NCBI RefSeq assembly: GCF_014117325.1
Contig: NZ_CP059732.1
Span: 6,523,001 to 6,587,000, forward strand
DNA: 64,000 nucleotides
Source of the DNA: Spirosoma foliorum
GTDB lineage: Bacteria; Bacteroidota; Bacteroidia; Cytophagales; Spirosomataceae
Direction: 5' to 3'
Below the pieces are notes generated by a model. It ran no database searches. It was given only the letters and a program-made list of their open reading frames with translations, and was not told the DNA's origin. Below are positions 56,106 through 64,000 of this stretch, piece by piece; positions within the stretch are counted from its first letter, which is position 1; each line of letters opens with the position of its first letter. Made by a program: the position numbers and the translations under genes.

Positions 56106-59100
56106 TCATTCAAAACGTTCGTCTTCGCGACGATTTTTTTCACGCGCTTGTTCTCGATCTTCTATGATAGCAGCTTCCATTTTAGAATGTGTCTCCCTTG
56201 CCCAAGCAGATATTTGTATATTCTTATGAAGAAAAAAGTCTTCAAGTAATATAAGACGATATTGCAGAATATCTGCTAATGAATTTGACCAAGACCTCGG
56301 CCAAATGGCGTCATTAAGCGCAGCTATAACACTTTCTGTACTCGGTGCTTTCTTAAGGATAGTACCTATAAGAGGATACCATTCTAATCTGGACGTATCC
56401 TGGCTATGAAAAAAAACATCGATTAAGGTCGCTATTTTTTCGTAGCGTTTAGAAGGATCAATATCGCACCATGAAATAATCAGCGAATCAGTTAGTTTAG
56501 TTAGTGGGTTTCTCTTCCTGGAAAAACTATCAGAAATTAATCTGCGAAGCTGATAGTCTTCTAGAAGGTCTGTTCCAATAATAACATCAAGAAATGCTTT
56601 AGGTTGTAATTCTGCTATTACTTCTAAGAAATCGTCGCATTCATCGGCATAAAAGTCGCGAGATGCGAAAGCGTCAACTATATTCCGGCATATTGTAACG
56701 GCGCTTTCACTAGCACTTTCACCCAGCAGACAGTTTTTAGCTACTGTACTTAAATTATAATCCATCAGCCTGCGATCAACATGTTCAGAATATTGATAAC
56801 CAACCAATATAGCTCTCCCTACTTCGAGCAAAGTTTCTGGACATTCCTTGTCATCAGAGCTACGGAGGAACGAACTAAATAAATCTAATGCAATATCATC
56901 TCCCCCTTCTTTTGATAATATTTTCATTATAAGGCTAGCTGAAGCTTGGTCAATAAGTGTCTGATCTATTTGCCTTAGCCAAAGGTTCCTATAGGCTATA
57001 AGAGGAGCAATATTAAAATCTAATGCTTTATGTAGGCGCTCGATACCATTGGCGTCAATTATAACATTTGTTTGAAAATCAGGGAACCAACAGCCTAAAA
57101 TCGGATCAGTAAGAATTTCATCCAATATGATGTTTGACAGCTCTATATCATTTTGATACGTCCCAACTAGGTATCCTTGAAGCAAAGTAGCATTCCTTTT
57201 ACTTTCATCAGTTTTTTCTAATTGATCTCTGAGTTTTTTCCAGAGTGCGTTTCTATCATTAGAACCTTTTGCTAAGCCTCGCCCAATAATCCATAAGCGG
57301 TTGCTTTCCTTATACATTAACTCAGGAATTAATATATCCAAGCTTATTTCATCCTGAGCTAATAGCTGCGCTAGATTAAATGAAATTTCATCTACTTTTT
57401 CCCAATTTGCACTTGGAATATCTTTGCGCTCATCCTCGTCGATATACATTCCTCTGCTAGAGAGCGCATATGCCCTTATTTGCTCTACCAGATTTACTGG
57501 TTCTAATAATCTACTGAGATTTCTTAGCTTCCTTAGGCCGTCATCATCATTATCTTCTTTATCAAAGTATATTGCTGTCCTTACTTCAAGCCAGCCTTCG
57601 ATCCAAGATCCAGTATTTTTAATTTTTACAGCGGCATCTTGTAATTCTTGCTGTACATTTGACCTTGTCCATAGGCCTCGGAATTTATTCGCTAATATTT
57701 TCTTTAGTTTATCCGATAAGTTTGAATCTAACAAAATAATATCTACGCATTTTTTAATTAGATAACCATGCCAATTAGATAACTCCTGAACAGTTTGAGG
57801 AGTATATCCATAGTCGCGTGGCCTGGCACCAAAATCAAAACTATACATAGAATTAAAATGCCAAGCTTCTAGAGATGTTTCTAAAAGCAGAAGCCCTAAT
57901 TCTTGTTTATTAGAATCGGTGCTAGTAATTAGTTCATTGATAAATGAATAGCGAATTTCTATTGGGGCATGTGTTCCTGAGAGATATAAAAAGAATAATG
58001 ATTTTAATGCGGCCTTAGCATTCTTTCTCTCATCATCTCTTCCAGACAAAGTCAAAAGATAGAGCACTCTTACGCTTTTTATAAAAAGTTCGCTATCGTA
58101 AGCTACTTTACGAAGTAATTGTACGATACGCGAGTGATGGGCAATAGACCCATTATTTGATTCAACATTTTTTACAGCCCTTTCAATCGCTTCCAAAGTA
58201 TTTTTGGGAGAAACTGGGGCTATGTTTTCTAATACATTTATGCCAAAGTCGTTTAGGTTCTCTAAGTTATCCAACCATCCATCTTCCTCAAGCCATCCAT
58301 TTACAATTTGTACCGCTTCGTCGCTATCGTGGAGATAGTTTAATCGGCGCGTAAACGACTTTATTAATCTTTCAGAGCCATTTTCAAGAAACGTCGATAC
58401 AATGCTATTTAAAGGGATCGTTTTTAGGGCATTTTTAGCCAGTCGATTCGCAATTGCTTGTGGCAATAAGGCCCGCCAAACACTTCTTGATTGTATAAGG
58501 TCTCTATTTCGGAGCTCGGCCACATCCCCGTATAAAGCGTGTACTGGTTTGTTGATTAATGAAGCTAGAATAGATAGTTCAGATATGGCATGAGTTTCTG
58601 TTCCTTCGAATGAGTATACTAGAGACATCACCTCAGCTGCTTTCTTTAAATCAGCATTTGTTTCATTCCGCTGTCGAAAGAGTCTGTCAAACAGTTCTTC
58701 ATTCTTAAAACCAGAGAGCGTTTCTCCTTGCCGTACTGTATTTGCTAACGCAATTGCAATTCTAGCATTCCCCCCTGAAAAACTAGCAATACTTTTTGCA
58801 GCTACTTCACTTATATGTCCAAATCGTTTTCGAATCAATTTATAGATTAGTTCATCGCTGGAAGGTTTCAGGCGAAAAATGTGTGTTTCTTCTGCCGAAT
58901 CGTCCCGAACATCGTATTCAACTGTAATCAAGCTTAATGTACTTCCTGAGCCAGAGCATACCTCCGTTAGCTTTCTGTGCAATTCAGGAGGACAATTATC
59001 ACATACGACTATTGCCTTGGTTCTTTGAGTTATTAGTTGTTCAACAAATGTTCTTGGGTCAGGATCAGGCCCATTTGACATGTCTGTATAAAAGACTTGA

Positions 59101-59903
59101 GATGAGTTTAGTGGGGCTTCGCCAATCCTCTCGTCAAAAAGGGCTTGTACAAATCTTGTTTTCCCAACCCCAGATAAACCAGCTAACCGAACACAAGAAC
59201 CTTGTGTGGCTAAAATCGCTCTGATTTTATTTAATCCAGCTTCTATGTCTACTTCTTTCTCTTTAATTTTTTTTGTATCATCAAAAAGACGTATGCCTTC
59301 GTCAAACAAATACTCTCCTATCACTTCTCCCGGTTGAGTCCAGTTTTCATAGGGCTGCCACCCTTTTAAATTGCGGCCTACTTTATTTCGAACCCATAAA
59401 ACCATTGAAGGGTGTGTTCTCACCCAGGTCGCAACCCTTCCCCGATCATAGAAGTCAAGGTGAATCTTTTCGTGGTTAATTGCACCTATTACGGCTTTTT
59501 GCATCGCATGACGACGATCTTGTAAAGCCTTATAAGATGTTGAACCAGTTGAGCAGACTATTATATAGCTTCCGCCAGCTTGAATAAGCGATTTAATCGA
59601 ATCTCTTAATATACCGTTAGGTTTCATCTCCTCGACTATGGCAGACGCGGACATATCCGGTTTCTTGACCTGAAATCCATTCTTAAGTCTTGGTATAAAA
59701 CCTCCTGAAATTATATTTTCAAGCTCAACAACAACATCAAGTCCACCATCCTTAGCATCTTGATGTCCTCCCCAGGTTACTCCCCTTGGGGAAAGTTCAT
59801 GTGCTTTACAATCTGCTTCACATAGCAAGCCAATGAGATCTCTCAAATTACTGTCACTAAGCTTTGCAATGTCGTCACCTGAAATTTCAAATAAGTTTTC
59901 CAT
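56106..59903 (-). CDS. Large PD-(D/E)xK nuclease-STAND-like NTPase protein
   Basis: 1265 residues from the ATG at 59903 (a TTG at 59906 precedes it). The N-terminal part shows a restriction-endonuclease-like core, D-G-G-L-D-V-V-V then G-F-Q-V-K-K (about residues 55-80). A P-loop NTPase follows, with Walker A G-L-S-G-V-G-K-T-R near 245 and Walker B I-V-V-C-D-N-C. The remaining 800 residues are helical-repeat-like. This is the layout of antiviral STAND (Avs-type) proteins, in which the C-terminal repeats sense a phage protein and the nuclease acts. Family membership is inferred from architecture; the gene is not co-located with a known small partner. Confidence 0.65.
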   Translation of the reverse strand: MENLFEISGDDIAKLSDSNLRDLIGLLCEADCKAHELSPRGVTWGGHQDAKDGGLDVVVELENIISGGFIPRLKNGFQVKKPDMSASAIVEEMKPNGILRDSIKSLIQAGGSYIIVCSTGSTSYKALQDRRHAMQKAVIGAINHEKIHLDFYDRGRVATWVRTHPSMVLWVRNKVGRNLKGWQPYENWTQPGEVIGEYLFDEGIRLFDDTKKIKEKEVDIEAGLNKIRAILATQGSCVRLAGLSGVGKTRFVQALFDERIGEAPLNSSQVFYTDMSNGPDPDPRTFVEQLITQRTKAIVVCDNCPPELHRKLTEVCSGSGSTLSLITVEYDVRDDSAEETHIFRLKPSSDELIYKLIRKRFGHISEVAAKSIASFSGGNARIAIALANTVRQGETLSGFKNEELFDRLFRQRNETNADLKKAAEVMSLVYSFEGTETHAISELSILASLINKPVHALYGDVAELRNRDLIQSRSVWRALLPQAIANRLAKNALKTIPLNSIVSTFLENGSERLIKSFTRRLNYLHDSDEAVQIVNGWLEEDGWLDNLENLNDFGINVLENIAPVSPKNTLEAIERAVKNVESNNGSIAHHSRIVQLLRKVAYDSELFIKSVRVLYLLTLSGRDDERKNAKAALKSLFFLYLSGTHAPIEIRYSFINELITSTDSNKQELGLLLLETSLEAWHFNSMYSFDFGARPRDYGYTPQTVQELSNWHGYLIKKCVDIILLDSNLSDKLKKILANKFRGLWTRSNVQQELQDAAVKIKNTGSWIEGWLEVRTAIYFDKEDNDDDGLRKLRNLSRLLEPVNLVEQIRAYALSSRGMYIDEDERKDIPSANWEKVDEISFNLAQLLAQDEISLDILIPELMYKESNRLWIIGRGLAKGSNDRNALWKKLRDQLEKTDESKRNATLLQGYLVGTYQNDIELSNIILDEILTDPILGCWFPDFQTNVIIDANGIERLHKALDFNIAPLIAYRNLWLRQIDQTLIDQASASLIMKILSKEGGDDIALDLFSSFLRSSDDKECPETLLEVGRAILVGYQYSEHVDRRLMDYNLSTVAKNCLLGESASESAVTICRNIVDAFASRDFYADECDDFLEVIAELQPKAFLDVIIGTDLLEDYQLRRLISDSFSRKRNPLTKLTDSLIISWCDIDPSKRYEKIATLIDVFFHSQDTSRLEWYPLIGTILKKAPSTESVIAALNDAIWPRSWSNSLADILQYRLILLEDFFLHKNIQISAWARETHSKMEAAIIEDREQAREKNRREDERFE

Positions 59904-60124
59904 CAAGCTATTTTCAATAGCAGTACGTTTTAAATGTTCGATAACCTAATTATAGAGAGATACTGATTCCTTAATTCAAAAAGAAGGTGACAATTTTAAA
60001 TTCTCTCAAATCTAAATAAATGGAAGAAAACACTTGGCTTTGCCTTTTTAAAGCCAAACTTCACAGATTTTCTTTTTAGCTGATGGTTAGTTTAGTAGGT
60101 GATTTCGTTTTGATGTATCATAGA

Positions 60125-63100
60125 TTATCGTAGACGGTTTCGGATAATTCCCACTGTATCTTCATGTTGCGCTTCTCTTTCGTACTCATCTGCCATACTT
60201 TTTAGAATGGTGGAAGCCACAAAAGGATGAGAAAACTCCAAAGCCAAGGCCCATCTCCTATACATGGAAGCTAGTTCACGCTCTTGGTCGCCATTTTCTC
60301 CCCGCATATGGGTACCACGCGAATTAAAGAGTTCAATGGTGATACTACGGGAAATTTCTTCAGATTGAATTTGTTCCAGAACTTGCCTTACTGGCTCACA
60401 AGGCCAAACACCATCGACACCATTCGGAGACGTTGCCAGCAATTTTCCCAAAGAACGATCGCCAGCATTCTGCCGCCCCAATTCTGCACATGATTTACGC
60501 ACTACATTGATCCATCCTAAGAGTAAGTCCGGGTCAATCTCACCCTGTTTATTTCGCCCTGGTATAAATTTTAGGCCCTCTATAAGTTTGTATCCCTGCT
60601 TTGCTCTGTTCTGAATATGGTCCGCCTTTTCAAGCCTCAACTCTTCCGGATCTTCTTTTCCATCTTGACGTTTATAAACCCACGCGATAACTTGAGTGAA
60701 AAATTCGGGATGATTACCTATATATTTTTCCAAATTAGGAGCGCCGTGTTTTGCTCTCAACCCTCGATAATGTACCAAAATATCAATATAAAAAAACTCT
60801 AATCCTGCCATCTCTTCTACCGTGAAAGTGGCGCTTTCATTCAAGATTTTGAACGCTTTTTCTATGTGATATTCCTTTAGTGGGTAGTGCCCTTCTGGTT
60901 CATCTCCACCTATTACAAGCCTATCCATAAGTCTAAACAAAACGGCAGGGCGTAGTTTTTCAAACACAAGATGAACGCAATGGAATGCTGCGCGAGGACG
61001 CTTGACCATGAGTAATTGATCAACAATATTGTTCAACTCATCGTCAGTTTGGTTTCCCCAGCTTGGTATAACCTCGGTCCAATACATTTGCTGACATGAT
61101 GAATCCATTTCCTCGATAAGAGACCAAGTCGTAGTCCGAAAAGGAGCTTGTTCCAGCAACTTTACGAAGTTCTCTTCTGGTAAAGATACTCTTAGCTGCT
61201 TCAGTACTTCTGCTCTTGCTAAATCATCTTCAATTGATCGAATAGCTCCTTTGACAAGATTTTTAAAGGTCCATGAATTGAATTCGTCTCCGGGTTTTGT
61301 AACTCTTAACAAGAAATCAACAACCTCTTCTGGAGCTAAAACCGAAGTGACCATTAATGCTCCGATCAGGTCAGGAGATTTACCCATTTCTGCTAAGTTT
61401 AGAATACCTTCAATTCCACGTTCCGCCTTAATATTCTGAAGGGCCTCACTTCGCATTTTTGTAATGCGGTTATCTCTTTTTTCGTAATCCAAGTCATCAT
61501 CTTGTATTTCATCGAAGGATTCTTGGACCCAGATGTCACGAAACAACCATTCATACTTATTCAAAAGATCAGTAGGCTCTAATGCCGTATAAGCAGCTTT
61601 AGCGGCACGAATAAGCCTACTTGAGTTACTCTTTTCACTCTGAGCATCTCCCTTGTGTGACATGATCATTACTCGAATTTTCTCTCGCACCTGTGCCTTG
61701 TCAAAATCATTGGCTGTAGCGGCCCAATTTCCCACGATGCTCCATAGGGTTTCTTGTCGCCTATTATCTAAGCCATGAAGGCGTTCAACAAGATCACCGA
61801 TCATCGATCGATCATAAGTCTTCCAGTTTAAAGACATATCGACCACTTTCATAACAAAGGCCTCTATTTCAATATCCTGCTTAGGTTCCCCATATCCTTG
61901 GGCATCATTTCGCCAGCTAGGTTTGTGGTTGTAATTACCCGTGTAGTGCAGTTGACCAAATTGCTCCATGCATATTTCCCAGGCAATTTTTGGGAAACGT
62001 ATGGAAAGAAGTTCTATGGTTGTTAATCTTTGTTGGAGGCTTGCAGCAGTTTGTGGCATCCAGGAAAGAAAAATAGCCTTAAGTGATTCAATTGGTTTAT
62101 TCACCCAGTTATCATCAATTTTGATTTCAGCGAGCTTTGCCAGTACGAAAACGACTCTTGAAAAGGTTGTGGGTGACCAAGCTAAACTCTCTAAGGCCCA
62201 CAATAAACCAGCCCGCGAGGTGCCGCCAAAGATTCCAGAATCGGCCGGCCGCATGAGGCCAAAAGATGCGGGCTCAACTGTTTTTAAATCCTTCTCTAAT
62301 ATTTTTAGAAATTCGTCAGGGGCGGCTTCCGCATACGTCGGTAAGTCACGATCCTGTGCTTCCAATGTGCGGGTTGTCAGCGGCTCACCCAGTAGTTTTC
62401 TAACCAAGCCAACTGCCATAGATTCGACATTTAGCCCTAATTTCTTTTGAAACAATTTATTCCCATAGACCGCTAATAAGACAAGCGTTTCACAAATTCC
62501 CTTACGTAATGCCCCTGAAATTTCACGCATTTTTCCACGAAGCATGGCAAACAGGCGATCTTTTTCGGGAAGATCCAAAGAAGGCTCATCTTCCGAAAGG
62601 ACGAAATCAGCAACTTCAAAATAGGTTTCTAATTCAGAACGAGTGAGCGTACCACTGATTGCGAATAAGAGATCAATTTTAGAAACAACACCACGATATG
62701 AGCCAACCGACCAGACAGGGGAATCATTTAACTGTGTAAGTTTTTGAAGTTGTTTTTCTAGCTCTTCGTATGAGGTTTCCTTTGCTAATGAAGACAAAAT
62801 AAATTGATCCAGCTTATTAGTAGAACTCCATGCTCCAGCAAACATAAATGGCACCAGGCTAGTCGCAATCTGTCGATTAACAGACCAATCCGGAGCCCTA
62901 ACGGCTGGCACCTTGGAAAGTCTTCTTCGCAGAACAGTTAACGAGCGGCCAGATTCATTTTCAAGTCTATTCACTTCGTCTCGACTATACCCAGTTTCCT
63001 CAAGAGCAGAATGAAACGTGTCATAATTTAACGGCTCTAATAAGACATGCGGCTCGGTATTAATTGCATTACGAGGATATACAACAGCCGTATAAATAGT

Positions 63101-64000
63101 GCGGCAAAATGGTGCCAGTTCACGTTCAACTTCTCGCGTAGTAGCAATTGCAATGAAGTTTGAGGAACCTATAGCAAGCTTAGGAAGTATTCCCGGTTCA
63201 TCGAAAACAACAATCCGATCCCGGAAAGAAGCTAGTTCCGTTCCCGTTTCACTAAATAATTCAGCTAAAAAGGCCACTGCTTCTTCCGTTGAATCCGCAG
63301 CAATAATAATGGGTTCCTCTGGTTCCTTAGCCAATATAGATGCCACCGTCTTTCTCGCCCCTTCCACAGCAACTTTAAATAAAGTTCTTGGTAATGGCGG
63401 AGAAGCGACTTGTGCCCAATCAGACCAGCATTGATCAAGCGATCTAGTTTTACTTGAAAAACGTTTCGTCTCATTAGCAAACCAAGTTTGCCCAGCTACT
63501 GATTGTTCCAGCCATTGCTCGAGGTCGCTGGCGTCATAAGCACGGATATCCTTCCAATGTCCCTCAGCTTTCCGTTCACTGATCCATTGTGTTTTTCCAG
63601 GCCAGCGACGTGGCGTGACAAAAACAAATGTCGTATTGCTACGATCTGATTTACTTTCGGCTTTCGTACTTTTTTTATAATCGTGATCAGCTTTGCCTTT
63701 GATGGCCTCGTTACAACCAAACTCCCATCCAGATTGGCCTTCAGGAATCCACGGAGTTCCTGAAGTAGCGGTAACAGAACCATCGCAGCCTGGACGCTGA
63801 GCGTCATCATTCCCAGAAAAATCAACTTTTGTTAGTCCGACACCGGTTGAATGGACGAGTGTACGCAGAAAAACCGAAAGACGTGATCGGGCACTGATAT
63901 TATGATCAACCCAGGTCTCTATTTCATTAGCTACAATACTCAAAAATGGTGGTACATATGCGTTTGTGTTGGCTGGTGCACCTTTTGTTTGTGCAACGTC
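60125..64000 (-). CDS. Giant nuclease-STAND-like protein, 5' end outside window
   Basis: At least 1291 residues; the frame is open to the window edge and reads naturally through G-A-P-A-N-T-N-A-Y-V-P-P-F, so the TTG at 63943 is not the start. An N-terminal nuclease-like section has G-C-D-G-S-V, G-W-E-F-G, K-x3-D-Y-K-K and F-V-F-V-T-P-R-R-W. The NTPase section retains a Walker B-like R-I-V-V-F-D-E but the P-loop is degenerate (A-A-D-S-T-E-E-A). A long helical region follows. It lies 221 bases upstream of the other giant gene, same strand, so the two may act together. Confidence 0.62.
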   Translation of the reverse strand, partial: DVAQTKGAPANTNAYVPPFLSIVANEIETWVDHNISARSRLSVFLRTLVHSTGVGLTKVDFSGNDDAQRPGCDGSVTATSGTPWIPEGQSGWEFGCNEAIKGKADHDYKKSTKAESKSDRSNTTFVFVTPRRWPGKTQWISERKAEGHWKDIRAYDASDLEQWLEQSVAGQTWFANETKRFSSKTRSLDQCWSDWAQVASPPLPRTLFKVAVEGARKTVASILAKEPEEPIIIAADSTEEAVAFLAELFSETGTELASFRDRIVVFDEPGILPKLAIGSSNFIAIATTREVERELAPFCRTIYTAVVYPRNAINTEPHVLLEPLNYDTFHSALEETGYSRDEVNRLENESGRSLTVLRRRLSKVPAVRAPDWSVNRQIATSLVPFMFAGAWSSTNKLDQFILSSLAKETSYEELEKQLQKLTQLNDSPVWSVGSYRGVVSKIDLLFAISGTLTRSELETYFEVADFVLSEDEPSLDLPEKDRLFAMLRGKMREISGALRKGICETLVLLAVYGNKLFQKKLGLNVESMAVGLVRKLLGEPLTTRTLEAQDRDLPTYAEAAPDEFLKILEKDLKTVEPASFGLMRPADSGIFGGTSRAGLLWALESLAWSPTTFSRVVFVLAKLAEIKIDDNWVNKPIESLKAIFLSWMPQTAASLQQRLTTIELLSIRFPKIAWEICMEQFGQLHYTGNYNHKPSWRNDAQGYGEPKQDIEIEAFVMKVVDMSLNWKTYDRSMIGDLVERLHGLDNRRQETLWSIVGNWAATANDFDKAQVREKIRVMIMSHKGDAQSEKSNSSRLIRAAKAAYTALEPTDLLNKYEWLFRDIWVQESFDEIQDDDLDYEKRDNRITKMRSEALQNIKAERGIEGILNLAEMGKSPDLIGALMVTSVLAPEEVVDFLLRVTKPGDEFNSWTFKNLVKGAIRSIEDDLARAEVLKQLRVSLPEENFVKLLEQAPFRTTTWSLIEEMDSSCQQMYWTEVIPSWGNQTDDELNNIVDQLLMVKRPRAAFHCVHLVFEKLRPAVLFRLMDRLVIGGDEPEGHYPLKEYHIEKAFKILNESATFTVEEMAGLEFFYIDILVHYRGLRAKHGAPNLEKYIGNHPEFFTQVIAWVYKRQDGKEDPEELRLEKADHIQNRAKQGYKLIEGLKFIPGRNKQGEIDPDLLLGWINVVRKSCAELGRQNAGDRSLGKLLATSPNGVDGVWPCEPVRQVLEQIQSEEISRSITIELFNSRGTHMRGENGDQERELASMYRRWALALEFSHPFVASTILKSMADEYEREAQHEDTVGIIRNRLR

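Larger units (their letters stand above)
27121..64000. mobile_element. Integrative mobilizable island (right end outside window)
   Basis: Starts at the tRNA-Leu scar with a tyrosine recombinase beside it and carries coupling-protein, relaxase, ArdC, RadC, primase and AlpA genes plus cargo. No second tRNA-Leu copy is seen in the window, so the island may run past 64000. A P4-type integrase at 47.3-48.6 kb means that two elements may be nested or adjacent, with the boundary uncertain. No VirB/Tra channel genes are seen. Confidence 0.62.

Noticed and set aside
63943..63943. TTG as the start of the giant gene at the right edge
   Set aside because: The frame is open to the window end and its reading upstream is protein-like.
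1..64000. CRISPR array
   Set aside because: No regularly spaced direct repeats found; the only regular repeat is the three-copy operator set at 54718.

Overview
The window looks like a chromosome segment of a Bacteroidota bacterium, most likely a Spirosoma-like member of the Cytophagales. This rests on the protein families and style (DUF4783, TPR-type sensor kinase, eukaryote-like NADP isocitrate dehydrogenase, Bacteroidota-type tyrosine recombinase), on promoter-like TAnnTTTG elements with TTG about 17-19 bases upstream, and on the general lack of Shine-Dalgarno sequences in the left part. Genus is an inference from memory of families; no search was run.

Left third (1 to about 21.8 kb) is ordinary core chromosome: a lipoprotein, a TPR histidine kinase, an ECF sigma factor overlapping a small partner gene, nth, ndk, nrnA, a double-FKBP lipoprotein, rdgB, two tandem M20/AbgB-like hydrolases, icd, a Dabb protein, a nitrilase downstream of a Uma2 gene, a YcxB-like membrane protein, a DUF4783 protein, a PyrR-like phosphoribosyltransferase, a 58-residue membrane protein, a SNF2 helicase and a low-affinity iron permease family protein. 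Many gene ends are separated by long, near-perfect inverted repeats that fill the gap almost exactly. Two copies of a dispersed intergenic repeat follow nth and icd.

21.8-27.1 kb is a transition zone hit by insertion sequences. A VanZ-like gene and an acyltransferase-3 gene (minus strand) are split apart by an IS630-family element 18 bases before the acyltransferase start codon. The acyltransferase is itself cut by an IS4-superfamily element with a 5-bp target duplication; removing that element restores the reading frame exactly. Each transposase carries an in-frame TAG.

From 27.1 kb to the right edge is a mobile island. It begins at a 3' part of a tRNA-Leu(UAA) gene (an attachment-site scar) next to a tyrosine recombinase and a decayed recombinase copy. 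It then has a soluble type IV coupling-protein-like ATPase (broken by a G8 frameshift), a separate membrane protein, a MobF relaxase-helicase, a glycogen debranching enzyme as cargo, and a plasmid-like block (ArdC, RadC, primase/Toprim, AlpA/excisionase-type regulators). No type IV secretion channel genes are visible, so it looks mobilizable rather than self-transmissible. A second, P4-type integrase at 47-48.5 kb suggests a second element nested or abutting.

The right part (44.5-64 kb) is cargo that looks like biological conflict and defence: an undescribed three-gene membrane/secreted cluster, a 535-residue protein with a conflict-type C-terminal tail, a compact radical SAM/SPASM maturase with a short Cys-containing candidate precursor peptide, a mobile mystery protein A/B pair with three operators at exact 33-bp spacing around an E. 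coli-like promoter, and two giant adjacent genes (1265 and more than 1290 residues), each with a probable N-terminal PD-(D/E)xK nuclease followed by NTPase-like and helical-repeat regions. The last one runs off the window.
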